A DNA stretch of 64,000 bases from Pseudoxanthomonas dokdonensis (GTDB taxonomy: Bacteria; Pseudomonadota; Gammaproteobacteria; Xanthomonadales; Xanthomonadaceae), in contig NZ_LDJL01000001.1 of the NCBI RefSeq assembly GCF_001431405.1, forward strand, positions 1 through 64,000, read 5' to 3'. This document shows, piece by piece, positions 18,667-28,227 of this stretch. The notes beneath the pieces are model-generated. The model searched no databases and was not told the DNA's origin. It saw only the letters and a list, made by a program, of their open reading frames with translations. Made by a program: the position numbers and the translations under genes. Within the stretch, counting starts at the first letter, position 1, and each line of letters begins with the position of its first letter.

Positions 18667-20556
18667 TTACGGCATCGGTCCATCGGCCAGATAGGTATAG
18701 CCGGTGAGGCCGGCTTCCAGCGCATCGGCCAGCTGTTTCGATTCGCCGTCGTCCAGTCCCGCGGCCTGCACCCGTTGCGCATAGGTAGCGCGCAACTCAT
18801 CCAGCCGGTAGCCAACGTAATCCAGCATCACGTCGGTGGTGTCGCCGCGACGCTGCTGGCTGATCGCGTAGTCCTGGCCGGAGACGCTGACTTCCACCGC
18901 ATCGGTGTCACCAAACAGGTTGTGGATGTCGCCGAGGATTTCCTGGTAGGCGCCGACCAGGAAGATACCGAGATGGTAGCTGTCGCCCGACTCCAGCGAA
19001 TGCAGCGGCAACGAGCTGTCCAGTCCTTCGTTCTCGACATAGGTCTTGACCATGCCGTCGGAATCGCAGGTCATGTCGGCGATGATGCCGCGCCGATCCG
19101 GGGCCCGGTCCAGGTGTTCGATCGGCAGGATCGGGAACACCTGGTCGATCGCCCAAACGTCGGGAATCGATTCGAACACGCTGAAGTTGACGAAATACTT
19201 GTCGACCAGCCGTTCATTGAGCTCGTCCAGCAGATCCCGATGGCTGCGCTCGGTGCTGTCCAGGCGTTCGCGCACCGCATGGGCGATGGCGTAGAACAGA
19301 TCATCGATGCGCGCACGGTGGACCAGGTCCATCTGCCCCAGGGCGTACAGCGACAAGCCTTCGCCGTGGTGATGCTGGGCTTCGTGGAACAACTCGACCG
19401 CCGGCCGGGTGTCCAGTTCAGCATGGATTTCGCGCAGGTGGCGGATCACCGCCGGCTCGTCATCATGCGCTGGTGGTACCCGGCCTTCGGGGGCCTGTTC
19501 CACTTCCGAGACGTTGGCCACCAACACCGCATGGTGCGCGGTCATCGCGCGGCCACACTCGGTGACGATGCGCGGCGGCGGCAGGCCGTTCTGCTCGCAG
19601 GCTTCGGCCAGCGGCTGCACGATGTTGGAGGCGTACTGCTGGATGCCGTAATTGATCGAGCAGTAGCTGCGCGAACGGGTGCCCTCGTAGTCGATGCCAA
19701 GACCACCGCCGACATCGACGTGGCTGATGCGTGCGCCCAGTTTGGACAGCTCGACGAAATAACGGGTGGCTTCGCGCATGCCGTTGGCGATGTCGCGGAC
19801 GTTGGAAATCTGCGAACCCATATGGAAATGCAGCAGCCCCAGCGCATCCTCCATGCCAGCGTCGCGCAGGGTTTTCCACATGTCCAGCACCTGCCGCGGC
19901 GACAGTCCGAACTTGGCCTTGTCGCCGCCGCTGTTCTGCCACTTGCCGGCACCGAGGCTGGCCAGGCGCATGCGCACGCCCAGCCCGGGCTTGACCGCCA
20001 GCGCCCGCGCTTCTTCCATCACCAGTTTCAGTTCGGAGGGTTTCTCGACCACGATGAAGGTCTGCAGCCCCAGTTTGCGTCCAATCAGCGCCAGCCGGAT
20101 GTATTCGCGGTCCTTGTAGCCATTGCAGACGATCAGCCCGCCCGGTCGCGATAGCGCCAGCACCGCCATCAGTTCCGGCTTGCTGCCCGCTTCCAGGCCA
20201 AAGCCTTCACCCTCGTGCGAGGCCAGGGTGCCGGCCACGCCACGGTGCTGGTTGACCTTGATCGGGTACACCGCGGTATAGCCACCGGCGTAGTCCCAGT
20301 CGGCCTGGGCCTGGGCAAAGGCCGACTGCAGCTTGCCGAGGCGATCGCCGAGGATGTCCGGGAAGCGCACCAGCAGCGGCAGCTTGGCGCCATTGTCGCG
20401 GGCGGCGGCGACCACCGCTGGCAGCGAAATCCGGGGGCCGTGTTCACCCTTGGGCGCCACCACCACGTGCCCGGCCGCATCGACGTCAAAATAGCCCTCC
20501 GACCAATGCGGGACGGAATAGGTCTTGCGGGCGTGGTCGACGGACCAGTCGGTCAT
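18667..20556 (-). CDS. speA: Biosynthetic arginine decarboxylase
   Basis: SpeA is a PLP fold-III decarboxylase that turns arginine into agmatine, the first step to putrescine. The 629-residue protein has the PLP lysine in YPIKVNQHR (about 98-106), the glycine-rich DVGGGLGIDYEG loop and the late CDSDG substrate motif. The start was placed at ATGACCGAC (20556), which begins the conserved TDWSVDHARKTY. Starts 3 and 11 codons upstream also exist. It is divergent from speE, so both polyamine genes share one control region (20557-20724). Confidence 0.94.
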   Translation of the reverse strand: MTDWSVDHARKTYSVPHWSEGYFDVDAAGHVVVAPKGEHGPRISLPAVVAAARDNGAKLPLLVRFPDILGDRLGKLQSAFAQAQADWDYAGGYTAVYPIKVNQHRGVAGTLASHEGEGFGLEAGSKPELMAVLALSRPGGLIVCNGYKDREYIRLALIGRKLGLQTFIVVEKPSELKLVMEEARALAVKPGLGVRMRLASLGAGKWQNSGGDKAKFGLSPRQVLDMWKTLRDAGMEDALGLLHFHMGSQISNVRDIANGMREATRYFVELSKLGARISHVDVGGGLGIDYEGTRSRSYCSINYGIQQYASNIVQPLAEACEQNGLPPPRIVTECGRAMTAHHAVLVANVSEVEQAPEGRVPPAHDDEPAVIRHLREIHAELDTRPAVELFHEAQHHHGEGLSLYALGQMDLVHRARIDDLFYAIAHAVRERLDSTERSHRDLLDELNERLVDKYFVNFSVFESIPDVWAIDQVFPILPIEHLDRAPDRRGIIADMTCDSDGMVKTYVENEGLDSSLPLHSLESGDSYHLGIFLVGAYQEILGDIHNLFGDTDAVEVSVSGQDYAISQQRRGDTTDVMLDYVGYRLDELRATYAQRVQAAGLDDGESKQLADALEAGLTGYTYLADGPMP

Positions 20557-20724
20557 TGCAGTCATCTCGAGGGGGAAAGCGGCGTGCATTCTAACGCCTG
20601 TGGCGTGGTCGGCCCGTTACCGGCGCCCGCTGGCCATGCCGTCCACGGCCTGCTGCGCGCGCGGTTGCTACAATTCGCGCTTTCCGGCCCGCCTCGGGGC
20701 CGTCCCCCTTCCAGGATCCACCGC

Positions 20725-21588
20725 ATGAGCAATCCAGACACCACCTCCGCCGACTGGTACATCGAGCATTTCCAGCCCACAGGCTCAGCCATCGGCTACC
20801 GCGTCAGCGGCAAGCTGGATGAGGTGCAGTCGCCGTTCCAGAAGATCGAGATCTACCAGACCACCGACTGGGGCAAGCTGATGCTGATCGATGGCGCGGT
20901 GATGCTGACCAGCCGCGACAATTTCTTCTATCACGAGATGATCAGCCACCCGGCGCTGTTCACCCACCCGGCGCCCAGGCGCGTGGTCATCATCGGCGGC
21001 GGCGACTGCGGCAGCCTGCGTGAAGTGCTCAAGCACCCCGGCGTCGAAAGCGCCACCCAGTGCGACATCGACGAGCAGGTCACCCGGATGTCGGAGAAGT
21101 ACTTCCCCGAGCTGTGCGACGCCAATGACGACCCGCGCGCCGAACTGCTGTTCGATGACGGCGTGGCCTACATGGCCAATTGCCCGGCCGGCAGCGTCGA
21201 CGTGGTCATCGTCGACTCCACCGATCCAGTCGGGCCGGCCAAAGGCCTGTTCAACAAGGCGTTCTACGAAAGCTGTTTCCGCGCCCTGAAGGATGACGGC
21301 GTGCTGGTCCAGCAGTCCGAGTCACCGCTGGCGCTGCTGGAGCTGATCAAGGAAATGCGTGCCGAGATGGGCAAGGCCGGCTTCACCACCTTCAAGACCC
21401 TGCCGTTCCCGCAGCCGTGCTATCCGACCGGCTGGTGGAGCGTGACCATGGCCCGCAAGGGCGGCGACTTCCAGTTCCGCGAGCAGGACGCCGCCAACAA
21501 GGGCTTCGAGACCTTGTACTACACCGCGCCGTTGCACACCGGCGTGCTGGTGGCGCCGCCGTTCATGGCCAAGGCGCTGGGCGAATAA
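20725..21588 (+). CDS. speE: Spermidine synthase
   Basis: SpeE transfers aminopropyl from decarboxylated S-adenosylmethionine to putrescine. The 287-residue protein has the N-terminal beta domain, the nucleotide loop IIGGGDCGSLREVLKH and the acidic motif VDSTDPVGPAKGLF, whose Asp residues hold the substrates. AGGA lies 8 bp before the ATG. A strong rho-independent terminator follows. Confidence 0.95.
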   Translation: MSNPDTTSADWYIEHFQPTGSAIGYRVSGKLDEVQSPFQKIEIYQTTDWGKLMLIDGAVMLTSRDNFFYHEMISHPALFTHPAPRRVVIIGGGDCGSLREVLKHPGVESATQCDIDEQVTRMSEKYFPELCDANDDPRAELLFDDGVAYMANCPAGSVDVVIVDSTDPVGPAKGLFNKAFYESCFRALKDDGVLVQQSESPLALLELIKEMRAEMGKAGFTTFKTLPFPQPCYPTGWWSVTMARKGGDFQFREQDAANKGFETLYYTAPLHTGVLVAPPFMAKALGE

Positions 21589-21613
21589 CAGCGTCCCGGC
21601 TCCCGGCTATCAG

Positions 21614-21640
21614 GCCCCGCTCCATGCGGGGCTTTTTTTT
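21614..21640 (+). terminator. Rho-independent terminator of speE
   Basis: GCCCCGC (21614-21620) pairs with GCGGGGC (21626-21632) across a 5-nt loop, followed directly by eight T residues. Confidence 0.9.
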
Positions 21641-21834
21641 GCCTGAGATCAGCCGCTTGGCGGGATTTGCACGGTCAATACCCGCACCACTGGAACGATG
21701 CTTTCAGCTGAACAGTGCTATCGGCTGCCCGCTTCCGCCCTGACCCGGCGTTAAAATATGGTCAACGACATTTCTCCGACATCGGCTGCTTCCCCCCTGC
21801 TTCACTCGCCGCCGGTCGTCGCAAGGTAGAACCG

Positions 21835-22494
21835 ATGAATACTCTTGCCCGCGTCATCAGACGCGACCTGCCCGCATTGCCGCGGGTGCAACTGCTCAAG
21901 CGCGGTGAACGGCTGCTAGAGCCCGACGTCTATGTCACCTGCCTGGACGACCAGCCGGCAGTGGTCAAGGACTACTCGCGCTATCGCTGGACCCCACTGT
22001 CACTGGTTGCCCGCTGGCTGGTCCGTCGCGAAGCCAGCGTGCTGCGCCGCCTCGCCGGTTGGCGGCACGCGCCTGCGCTGCTGGGCACGCTGGGCGGGCT
22101 GGTACTGGGCATCGAACTGGTGCCGGGACAACCGCTGGGCAGCGCCGGCATGGAAGTGGGCGAGGAAATCTTCCGCCAGCTGCGTGCCGCGGTTGCCCAC
22201 CTGCATGCGGTGGGCATCCTGCACAACGATCTGCACGGCGCCAACGTCATGGTCGGTGCCGGCTCGCTGGTGCTGATCGATTACACCTCGGCGATCCGCG
22301 TGCCGCGCTGGATGCGACGCTTGCCGATAGTGCGCCAGTTGCGCCGCAGTGACCTGGCCAACACGCTGAAAATGCAGTCACGGGCAGCCGGCCAGGCGAT
22401 GCCGATGCGCTGGCATGCCACCTTGTCCGAACCAGCCTGGGTCAGCGGCGCCCGCGCCGGCTGGAAGCGCTTCTATCGTCGCTTCAAGCGCTGA
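21835..22494 (+). CDS. WaaP/RIO-like small kinase
   Basis: The 219-residue protein looks like a minimal protein-kinase-fold enzyme of the Kdo kinase/WaaP/RIO type. It has a lysine in AVVKDYSRYRW (about 40-50), the catalytic loop HNDLHGANVMV (about 126-136) and a metal-binding Asp in LIDYTSA replacing DFG. The glycine-rich loop is poorly defined. Such enzymes phosphorylate LPS core sugars or proteins, and no substrate is indicated here. AAGGTAG precedes the ATG. It converges on glnB with only 3 bp between the stops. Confidence 0.72.
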   Translation: MNTLARVIRRDLPALPRVQLLKRGERLLEPDVYVTCLDDQPAVVKDYSRYRWTPLSLVARWLVRREASVLRRLAGWRHAPALLGTLGGLVLGIELVPGQPLGSAGMEVGEEIFRQLRAAVAHLHAVGILHNDLHGANVMVGAGSLVLIDYTSAIRVPRWMRRLPIVRQLRRSDLANTLKMQSRAAGQAMPMRWHATLSEPAWVSGARAGWKRFYRRFKR

Positions 22495-22497
22495 GCC

Positions 22498-22839
<342 letters not shown>

Positions 22840-23011
22840 TCAGATCTCCTGAAATCCAGGCCATCAGGATAACTCGGTTGCAGTGAGGCCGGGGCTCAGG
22901 TTCAATGGCACTTCGTTGCGTTAGGACTTTTCCGAAGCCGGCCGTCTGTTTCGCCGATGGTGGCGCGGCCACCGCAGGCGCATGCTCAGTGCTCGGCTGC
23001 AAGGAAACCAC

Positions 23012-23278
23012 ATGATTGATTTGAATCCCATTGATGAGCTGGCCCGTCGCCTCAGCAACCTGGTGCCGCCAGGCATGCGCGAGTCAGGCGAAGAACTGCA
23101 ACAGACCTTCAAGACCGCGTTGCAGGGCGGTCTGTCGAAACTGGACCTGGTGACCCGCGAGGAGTTCGAAGTCCAGCGCGAGGTGCTGCTGCGCACCCGC
23201 GAAAAGCTCGAAGCCCTCGAACGCACCGTGCTTGCGCTGGAGTCCCAGGCGGACGCCGGCACCGCCGACCGCACTTAA
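23012..23278 (+). CDS. ubiK: Ubiquinone biosynthesis accessory factor UbiK (YqiC)
   Basis: The 88-residue BMFP-type protein has an N-terminal amphipathic part (MIDLNPIDELARRLSNLVPP) and a C-terminal coiled coil (about 45-80, trimer-forming in known members). UbiK supports the UbiJ lipid-binding complex in ubiquinone synthesis. AAGGA precedes the ATG. The glnB-ubiK-comM order is typical of xanthomonads, and comM begins 12 bp after the stop. Confidence 0.88.
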   Translation: MIDLNPIDELARRLSNLVPPGMRESGEELQQTFKTALQGGLSKLDLVTREEFEVQREVLLRTREKLEALERTVLALESQADAGTADRT

Positions 23279-23290
23279 GCAGCACCGGCC

Positions 23291-24793
23291 ATGAGTCTGG
23301 CCCTGGTGCACAGCCGTGCACGCGCCGGCGTGCGCGCGCCACAGGTACGGGTGGAAGTGCACCTGTCCGGTGGCTTGCCTTCGACCCACATCGTCGGTCT
23401 CCCGGAAGCGGCGGTGCGCGAATCACGCGACCGCGTGCGTGCGGCGATTCTGTGTTCGCAGTTCGAGTTCCCCTCCCGCCGCATCACCGTCAACCTGGCG
23501 CCGGCAGATCTGCCCAAGGACGGCGGGCGCTTTGATTTGCCGATTGCGCTGGGCATCGTCGCCGCCAATGGCCAGATTCCGCGCGAAGCGCTGGCCGAAT
23601 ATGAGTTCCTCGGCGAGCTCGGCCTGACCGGCGAGCTACGTGCGGTCGATGGTGTGCTGCCGGCGGCACTGGCCGCGGCCAGCGCCGGTCGCAAACTGAT
23701 CGTACCGGCGGGCAGCGGTGCCGAAGCGGCGTTGGCCGGGCATGTCGAAGCCTATACCGCGCGCACCCTGCTGGAAGTCTGCGCGGCGCTGACCGGCAAC
23801 AAGACGCTGCCACTGGCGCAGGCGCCTGCTGCCCTTCCCGAACCATTGCCTGACATGGGCGATGTACGCGGCCAGCACCGCGCGCGGCGGGCGCTGGAAG
23901 TGGCCGCCGCTGGCAACCATCATCTGCTGCTGATCGGCCCACCCGGCTGCGGCAAGACGCTGCTCGCTTCGCGATTGCCCAGTCTTTTGCCGCAGGCCAG
24001 CCTGGAACAGGCACTGGAAACCGCGGCCATTGCCTCGGTCAGCGGCCGCGGCCTGGACCCGGCACGTTGGCGTCAACGCCCGTATCGCTCACCGCATCAC
24101 ACCGCCAGCGCGGTGGCGCTGGTCGGCGGTGGCGCGCAGCCACGTCCGGGTGAAATATCGCTGGCCCATCACGGCGTGCTGTTCCTCGACGAATTGCCGG
24201 AATGGGACCGGCGGGCGCTGGAAGTGCTGCGCGAGCCGCTCGAATCCGGCGTAGTTACCGTCTCCCGCGCCGCGCGCAGTGCCGATTTCCCGGCGCGCTT
24301 CCAGTTGATTGCGGCGATGAACCCCTGTCCATGCGGCTGGGCCGGCGATGCCAGCAGCCGCTGCCGTTGCACCCCGGACAACATCCGTCGCTATCGCGGG
24401 CGGATTTCCGGCCCGCTGCTGGATCGTATCGATCTGCATGTGGAAGTGCCGCGGTTGCCGCCGGAGCAACTGCGCACCGACGCCCCCGGCGGCGAAGCCA
24501 GTGCGCCGATCCGCGAACGCGTCATCCGCGCACGCGCGCTGCAGCATGACCGCGTGGGCCATGCCAACGCGCAGATGAGCCAATCGGAGCTGGCGAGCCA
24601 TTGCCTACTGACGGCGGCAGACCAGTCGTTGCTGGAACGCGCGATCGATACCCTGCAGCTATCAGCGCGCTCCATGCACCGGATCCTGCGGGTGGCGCGG
24701 ACGATTGCGGATCTGGATCAGGCCGCTGGCATCCAGACCCGGCATCTGACCGAAGCGCTGGGCTACCGGCAACTGGATCGGGCGTCGGTTTAA
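23291..24793 (+). CDS. comM: ComM/YifB-family AAA+ helicase
   Basis: ComM-like hexameric helicases promote branch migration of incoming DNA during natural transformation. The 500-residue product has an N-terminal LonC-like domain (residues 1-170), Walker A GPPGCGKTLLA (about 216-226), Walker B VLFLDE, a cysteine cluster (NPCPCGWAG then CRC) and a C-terminal Mg-chelatase-like lid. No competence genes are in the window. Confidence 0.92.
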   Translation: MSLALVHSRARAGVRAPQVRVEVHLSGGLPSTHIVGLPEAAVRESRDRVRAAILCSQFEFPSRRITVNLAPADLPKDGGRFDLPIALGIVAANGQIPREALAEYEFLGELGLTGELRAVDGVLPAALAAASAGRKLIVPAGSGAEAALAGHVEAYTARTLLEVCAALTGNKTLPLAQAPAALPEPLPDMGDVRGQHRARRALEVAAAGNHHLLLIGPPGCGKTLLASRLPSLLPQASLEQALETAAIASVSGRGLDPARWRQRPYRSPHHTASAVALVGGGAQPRPGEISLAHHGVLFLDELPEWDRRALEVLREPLESGVVTVSRAARSADFPARFQLIAAMNPCPCGWAGDASSRCRCTPDNIRRYRGRISGPLLDRIDLHVEVPRLPPEQLRTDAPGGEASAPIRERVIRARALQHDRVGHANAQMSQSELASHCLLTAADQSLLERAIDTLQLSARSMHRILRVARTIADLDQAAGIQTRHLTEALGYRQLDRASV

Positions 24794-24851
24794 GACCACA
24801 TGGAGTCTGATAGCCCGGCGTCATCACGATTTGACCGGGATAGCGAGGAGC

Positions 24852-24873
24852 AGCGCAGCGAGCTGCGCTCTAC
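24852..24873 (-). repeat. GTAG-type REP palindrome, copy 1
   Basis: On the minus strand it reads GTAG followed by AGCGCAGC-TC-GCTGCGCT, a perfect 8-bp palindrome with a 2-nt centre. A GTAG head plus imperfect or perfect palindrome is the form of REPs known from Stenotrophomonas and relatives, which are linked to RAYT (TnpA-REP) transposases. No RAYT gene is in the window. Confidence 0.72.
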
Positions 24874-25034
24874 GGAAGCGGATTGCTGCAACAGCTTGGG
24901 ATGCAATGCACAAGGCATTGGCCGGGTTCGACCGATCGATACTGTCACCGACCGCCGGTCTGGCCAATGCAGAGCACGTTGCCTTCTATCGCCAGAGCTG
25001 ACACGGACTGACCACTGGGTTATCAACAAATGAC

Positions 25035-25066
25035 GCGGGCGTCGGTTTGCCACCAACGCCCGCTTT
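25035..25066 (+). terminator. Hairpin, possible comM-side terminator
   Basis: GCGGGCGT (25035-25042) pairs with ACGCCCGC (25056-25063), extended by GG/CC inside, and is followed by TTTGATG. It lies about 240 bp past comM and has a short U-tract, so its role is uncertain. Confidence 0.4.
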
Positions 25067-25110
25067 GATGCTGTTTCACCTTGTGCAATTTATCCGACCG
25101 GGTGAAACGC

Positions 25111-25132
25111 AGCGGAGCCAGCTCCGCTCTAC
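25111..25132 (-). repeat. GTAG-type REP palindrome, copy 2, next to the aceA stop
   Basis: On the minus strand it reads GTAG then AGCGGAGC-TG-GCTCCGCT, an 8-bp perfect palindrome of the same design and orientation as copy 1. It begins 12 bp after the aceA stop, so the hairpin would be the first structure in the aceA 3' UTR and could protect or end the transcript. Confidence 0.75.
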
Positions 25133-25144
25133 ATCGGGTGCTTA

Positions 25145-26434
25145 TCAGGCGACCTTGGCCTGGAACTGCTCTTCTTCGGTCGAGCCGGTCAGCGCAGTCG
25201 TCGAGGACTGGCCTTGCTGGATCGCCTGGGTAACGTTGTCGAAATAACCGGTGCCGACCTCGCGCTGATGCTTGACCGCAGTGAAGCCCTTGTCGGCAGC
25301 AGCGAATTCGGCTTCCTGCAATTCGACGAAAGCGCTCATCTGCCGGCGGGCATAGCCGTGGGCGAGGTTGAACATCGAATAGTTCAGTGCATGGAAACCG
25401 GCCAGAGTGATGAATTGGAACTTGTAACCGTAGCTGGCGATTTCCTTCTGGAACCTGGCAATCGTCGCGTCATCCAGGTTCTTCTTCCAGTTGAAGCTCG
25501 GCGAGCAGTTGTAGGCCAGCAGTTTGCCGGGGAATTTGGCGTGGATGGCTTCGGCGAACTTGCGCGCGAATTCCAGATCCGGCTTGCCGGTTTCACACCA
25601 GATAAGATCCGCATACGGTGCGTAGGCCAGGCCACGACTGATCGCCTGATCCAATCCGTTATGAGTCTTGTAGAAGCCTTCCACGGTGCGCTCGCCGGTG
25701 GTGAATGGCTTGTCGTTGTCGTCGACATCGCTGGTCAGCAGATCGGCGGCTTCGGCGTCGGTACGTGCGATCAACAGCGTCGGCACGCCACTGATATCGG
25801 CCGCCAGGCGCGCGGCGTTGAGCTTTTCGACTGCCTCGCGGGTCGGTACCAGCACCTTGCCACCCATATGGCCGCACTTTTTCACTGCTGCCAGCTGGTC
25901 TTCAAAATGGACGCCGGCAGCACCGGCTTCGATCATCGCTTTCATCAGCTCGAAGGCATTCAACACACCGCCAAAACCGGCTTCGGCATCGGCGACGATC
26001 GGTTGCAGGAAGTCGATGTCGTCATTGCCTTCGGCATGATGCAGTTGGTCGGCGCGCAGCAGCGAGTTGTTGATGCGTTTGACCACTGCCGGCACCGAAT
26101 CGGCTGGATACAGTGATTGGTCCGGATACATCTGACCGGCCAGATTGGCATCAGCAGCCACCTGCCAACCGGACAGATAGATCGCCTTCAAACCGGCCTT
26201 GACCTGCTGCATGGCCTGGTTGCCGGTCAGCGCGCCCAAGGCGTTGACGAAGTCTTCGTTCTGCAGGTAATCCCACAATTTTTCCGCACCAAGGCGGGCA
26301 ATCGAATGTTCGACCACGACAGTGCCACGCAGACGAACCACGTCAGCGGCGGTGTAGTTGCGGGTGATGCCTTTCCAGCGTGGATTGCTGTCCCAGTCTT
26401 TCTGGATTTGTTCGGCGGTAGCTAGCTTGGTCAT
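25145..26434 (-). CDS. aceA: Isocitrate lyase
   Basis: AceA splits isocitrate to glyoxylate and succinate, the first glyoxylate-shunt step needed for growth on acetate or fatty acids. The 429-residue tetrameric-type enzyme has the catalytic [14 protein letters not shown] segment (KKCGH cysteine, about residue 188) and the CSPSFNW loop. It follows aceB by 45 bp on the same strand and should share its promoter. Confidence 0.96.
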   Translation of the reverse strand: MTKLATAEQIQKDWDSNPRWKGITRNYTAADVVRLRGTVVVEHSIARLGAEKLWDYLQNEDFVNALGALTGNQAMQQVKAGLKAIYLSGWQVAADANLAGQMYPDQSLYPADSVPAVVKRINNSLLRADQLHHAEGNDDIDFLQPIVADAEAGFGGVLNAFELMKAMIEAGAAGVHFEDQLAAVKKCGHMGGKVLVPTREAVEKLNAARLAADISGVPTLLIARTDAEAADLLTSDVDDNDKPFTTGERTVEGFYKTHNGLDQAISRGLAYAPYADLIWCETGKPDLEFARKFAEAIHAKFPGKLLAYNCSPSFNWKKNLDDATIARFQKEIASYGYKFQFITLAGFHALNYSMFNLAHGYARRQMSAFVELQEAEFAAADKGFTAVKHQREVGTGYFDNVTQAIQQGQSSTTALTGSTEEEQFQAKVA

Positions 26435-26479
26435 GGGGTATGTCCGTTTGAGTGGATGCGGGAATGGGGTTGGTTTGTT

Positions 26480-28120
26480 TCAGTCAATGCGCTGATAGGC
26501 CGGCAGGGTCAGGAATTCGGTCAGTTCATCGCTGCGGCTGAGCTCGTCGAGCAGGGCGATGGCTTCGTCGATTTTTCCACCACCGGGCAGTTGACCGGGA
26601 TCGCCGAGCTTGCCCGGTAGTGCCTGCAGGGTGCTGGCCAGCAGCTTGAAATCGATGGCAGTGCCGTCGGCCAGATGAATGTCGCGTGCATGCAGCCACT
26701 GCCACAGTTGGGTACGAGAAATCTCGGCGGTAGCCGCGTCTTCCATCAGCCAGTGGATCGGCACGCAGCCGTTGCCATCCAGCCAGGCGGCCAGGTAACG
26801 CACGCAGACTTCGACATTGCCCTCGAAGCCGGCGCGGGTAATGGTGCCGGTGGAGGGACGAATCAGGTCCTCGCCGGTGACCAGCACATCTTCACGCAGC
26901 ACGTCTTTCTGATTCGGTCGGCGCATGCGCTCGTCGAAAATCTCGCGGGCAATCGGAATCAGTGCCGGGTGCGCGACCCAGGTGCCGTCATGGCCAGCAG
27001 TAACTTCACGCAATTTGTCGGCACGTACTCGCGCCATCGCCTGCTCGTTGCCGCTTTCGTCATGGCTGATCGGGATCTGTGCGGCCATCCCGCCCATCGC
27101 GTGCGCACCGCGCTGGTGACAGGTCTGGATCAGCAGTTCCGAATAGGCCTTCAGGAACGGCTGGGTCATGGTCACCTGACCACGCTCGGGCAGGATCTTG
27201 TCAGCATGGCGCCGGAACGTCTTCAGATAGGAAAAGATGTAATCCCAACGACCACAGTTGAGACCGACCACGCGATCGCGCAATGCATGCAGGATTTCGT
27301 GCATTTCGAATGCGGCGGGCAGGGTTTCGATCAGCACGGTGACCTTCATCTGCCCCTGCGGCAGACCGAGCGCGGCTTCGATATGGGCCAGCGCGGTTTC
27401 CCACAACGCCGCTTCTTCCATACTCTGCAACTTGGGCAGGTAGAAGTACGGACCCCGATCCTTGTCCATCAGTGCGCGTGCATTGTGGAAGGCGAACACC
27501 GCAACGTCGAACAGGCCACCGGCCATTGGAGTGCCGTCGATCAGCACATGCTTTTCATCCAGATGCCAGCCGCGCGGGCGCACCAGCAACACCGCCTGTT
27601 GCTCGAAAGGCTTTAATGCATAGTGCTTGGCTGGCTTGCCGGCCTGTGCAGCGGCGGTGAACTGCAGATGCCCGGCCACCGCATCAATCAACGCGCGCTG
27701 GCCAACCAGCAGGTTGTGCCAGGTGGGCGAAGTCGAGTCCTCGAAATCGGCCATGAACACCTTGGCGCCGGAATTGAGTGCGTTGATCACCATCTTCGGA
27801 TCCACCGGGCCGGTGATTTCGACCCGCCGGTCCTGCAGCGCGGCGGGCGTCGGCGCCACCTGCCAGTCGCCTTCGCGGATGGCGCGGGTGTCTTCACGGA
27901 AATCCGGTAAGCCACCGGCGTCGAAGAACTCCTGCCGCTGCCGACGCGCCTGCAACTGCGCCTGCCGGCCCGGCTCCAGCTCACGGTGCAGTGAGACCAG
28001 CAGCGCCATCAGCGCCGGCGGCAGCAGTTGCGCCTGGCCGGGCGAGCTTCTGGTGATGGCAATACCCGGCGTGGCCCGGATGAGGCTCGGATCGGGGCGG
28101 CTGTGCGGGACAGCGGACAT
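26480..28120 (-). CDS. aceB: Malate synthase A
   Basis: AceB condenses glyoxylate with acetyl-CoA to malate. The 546-residue isoform-A enzyme has the ADFEDSTSPTW signature (about 127-137), VRPRGWHLDEKH, LIETLPAAFEM, GLNCGRWDYIFS and the catalytic Asp in the HWLMEDAAT region. The ATG at 28120 has GGAG at good spacing (GGAGCCTGCC); the frame upstream is not conserved. It is first in the aceBA unit and divergent from a LysR gene. No aceK is visible. Confidence 0.95.
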   Translation of the reverse strand: MSAVPHSRPDPSLIRATPGIAITRSSPGQAQLLPPALMALLVSLHRELEPGRQAQLQARRQRQEFFDAGGLPDFREDTRAIREGDWQVAPTPAALQDRRVEITGPVDPKMVINALNSGAKVFMADFEDSTSPTWHNLLVGQRALIDAVAGHLQFTAAAQAGKPAKHYALKPFEQQAVLLVRPRGWHLDEKHVLIDGTPMAGGLFDVAVFAFHNARALMDKDRGPYFYLPKLQSMEEAALWETALAHIEAALGLPQGQMKVTVLIETLPAAFEMHEILHALRDRVVGLNCGRWDYIFSYLKTFRRHADKILPERGQVTMTQPFLKAYSELLIQTCHQRGAHAMGGMAAQIPISHDESGNEQAMARVRADKLREVTAGHDGTWVAHPALIPIAREIFDERMRRPNQKDVLREDVLVTGEDLIRPSTGTITRAGFEGNVEVCVRYLAAWLDGNGCVPIHWLMEDAATAEISRTQLWQWLHARDIHLADGTAIDFKLLASTLQALPGKLGDPGQLPGGGKIDEAIALLDELSRSDELTEFLTLPAYQRID

Positions 28121-28164
28121 GGCAGGCTCCTTGATAAACGCTTGCGACCAAGGTGCGCTGCAAC

Positions 28165-28192
28165 AAACTATTTGGCAAAACAGTTTTATCAA
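28165..28192 (-). promoter_or_regulatory. Candidate aceB promoter
   Basis: On the minus strand TTGATA (28187-28192) and TAGTTT (28165-28170) are 16 bp apart, giving a start near 28158 and a leader of about 38 nt. The -35 lies 7 bp from the palindrome at 28199-28217. Confidence 0.5.
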
Positions 28193-28198
28193 TACTTT

Positions 28199-28217
28199 GT
28201 ATAAGTCAGGCTTATAC
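28199..28217. promoter_or_regulatory. Perfect 7-5-7 palindrome, putative LysR operator
   Basis: GTATAAGTCAGGCTTATAC has two perfect 7-bp arms around TCAGG. It ends 10 bp before the LysR start codon and sits just upstream of the presumed aceB -35, a location suited to both autoregulation of the LysR gene and control of aceBA. It contains the T-N11-A spacing expected of LysR-type sites. Confidence 0.6.
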
Positions 28218-28227
28218 TTGTGCCGCC

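Larger units (their letters stand above)
24794..25144. other. Gene-free region between convergent comM and aceA with REPs and a hairpin
   Basis: This 351-bp stretch separates two convergent 3' ends. It holds two GTAG-type REP palindromes and one further hairpin, listed separately. GACCGGG occurs at about 24833 and again at about 25096, left of each REP, so the repeated unit is larger than the palindrome. I see no convincing gene in it. Confidence 0.7.

Noticed and set aside
22906-22919. TGGCAC-N4-TTGC resembling a sigma-54 promoter between glnB and ubiK
   Set aside because: The spacing between GG and GC is one base too short for a functional -24/-12 element, and it points to ubiK rather than glnB.
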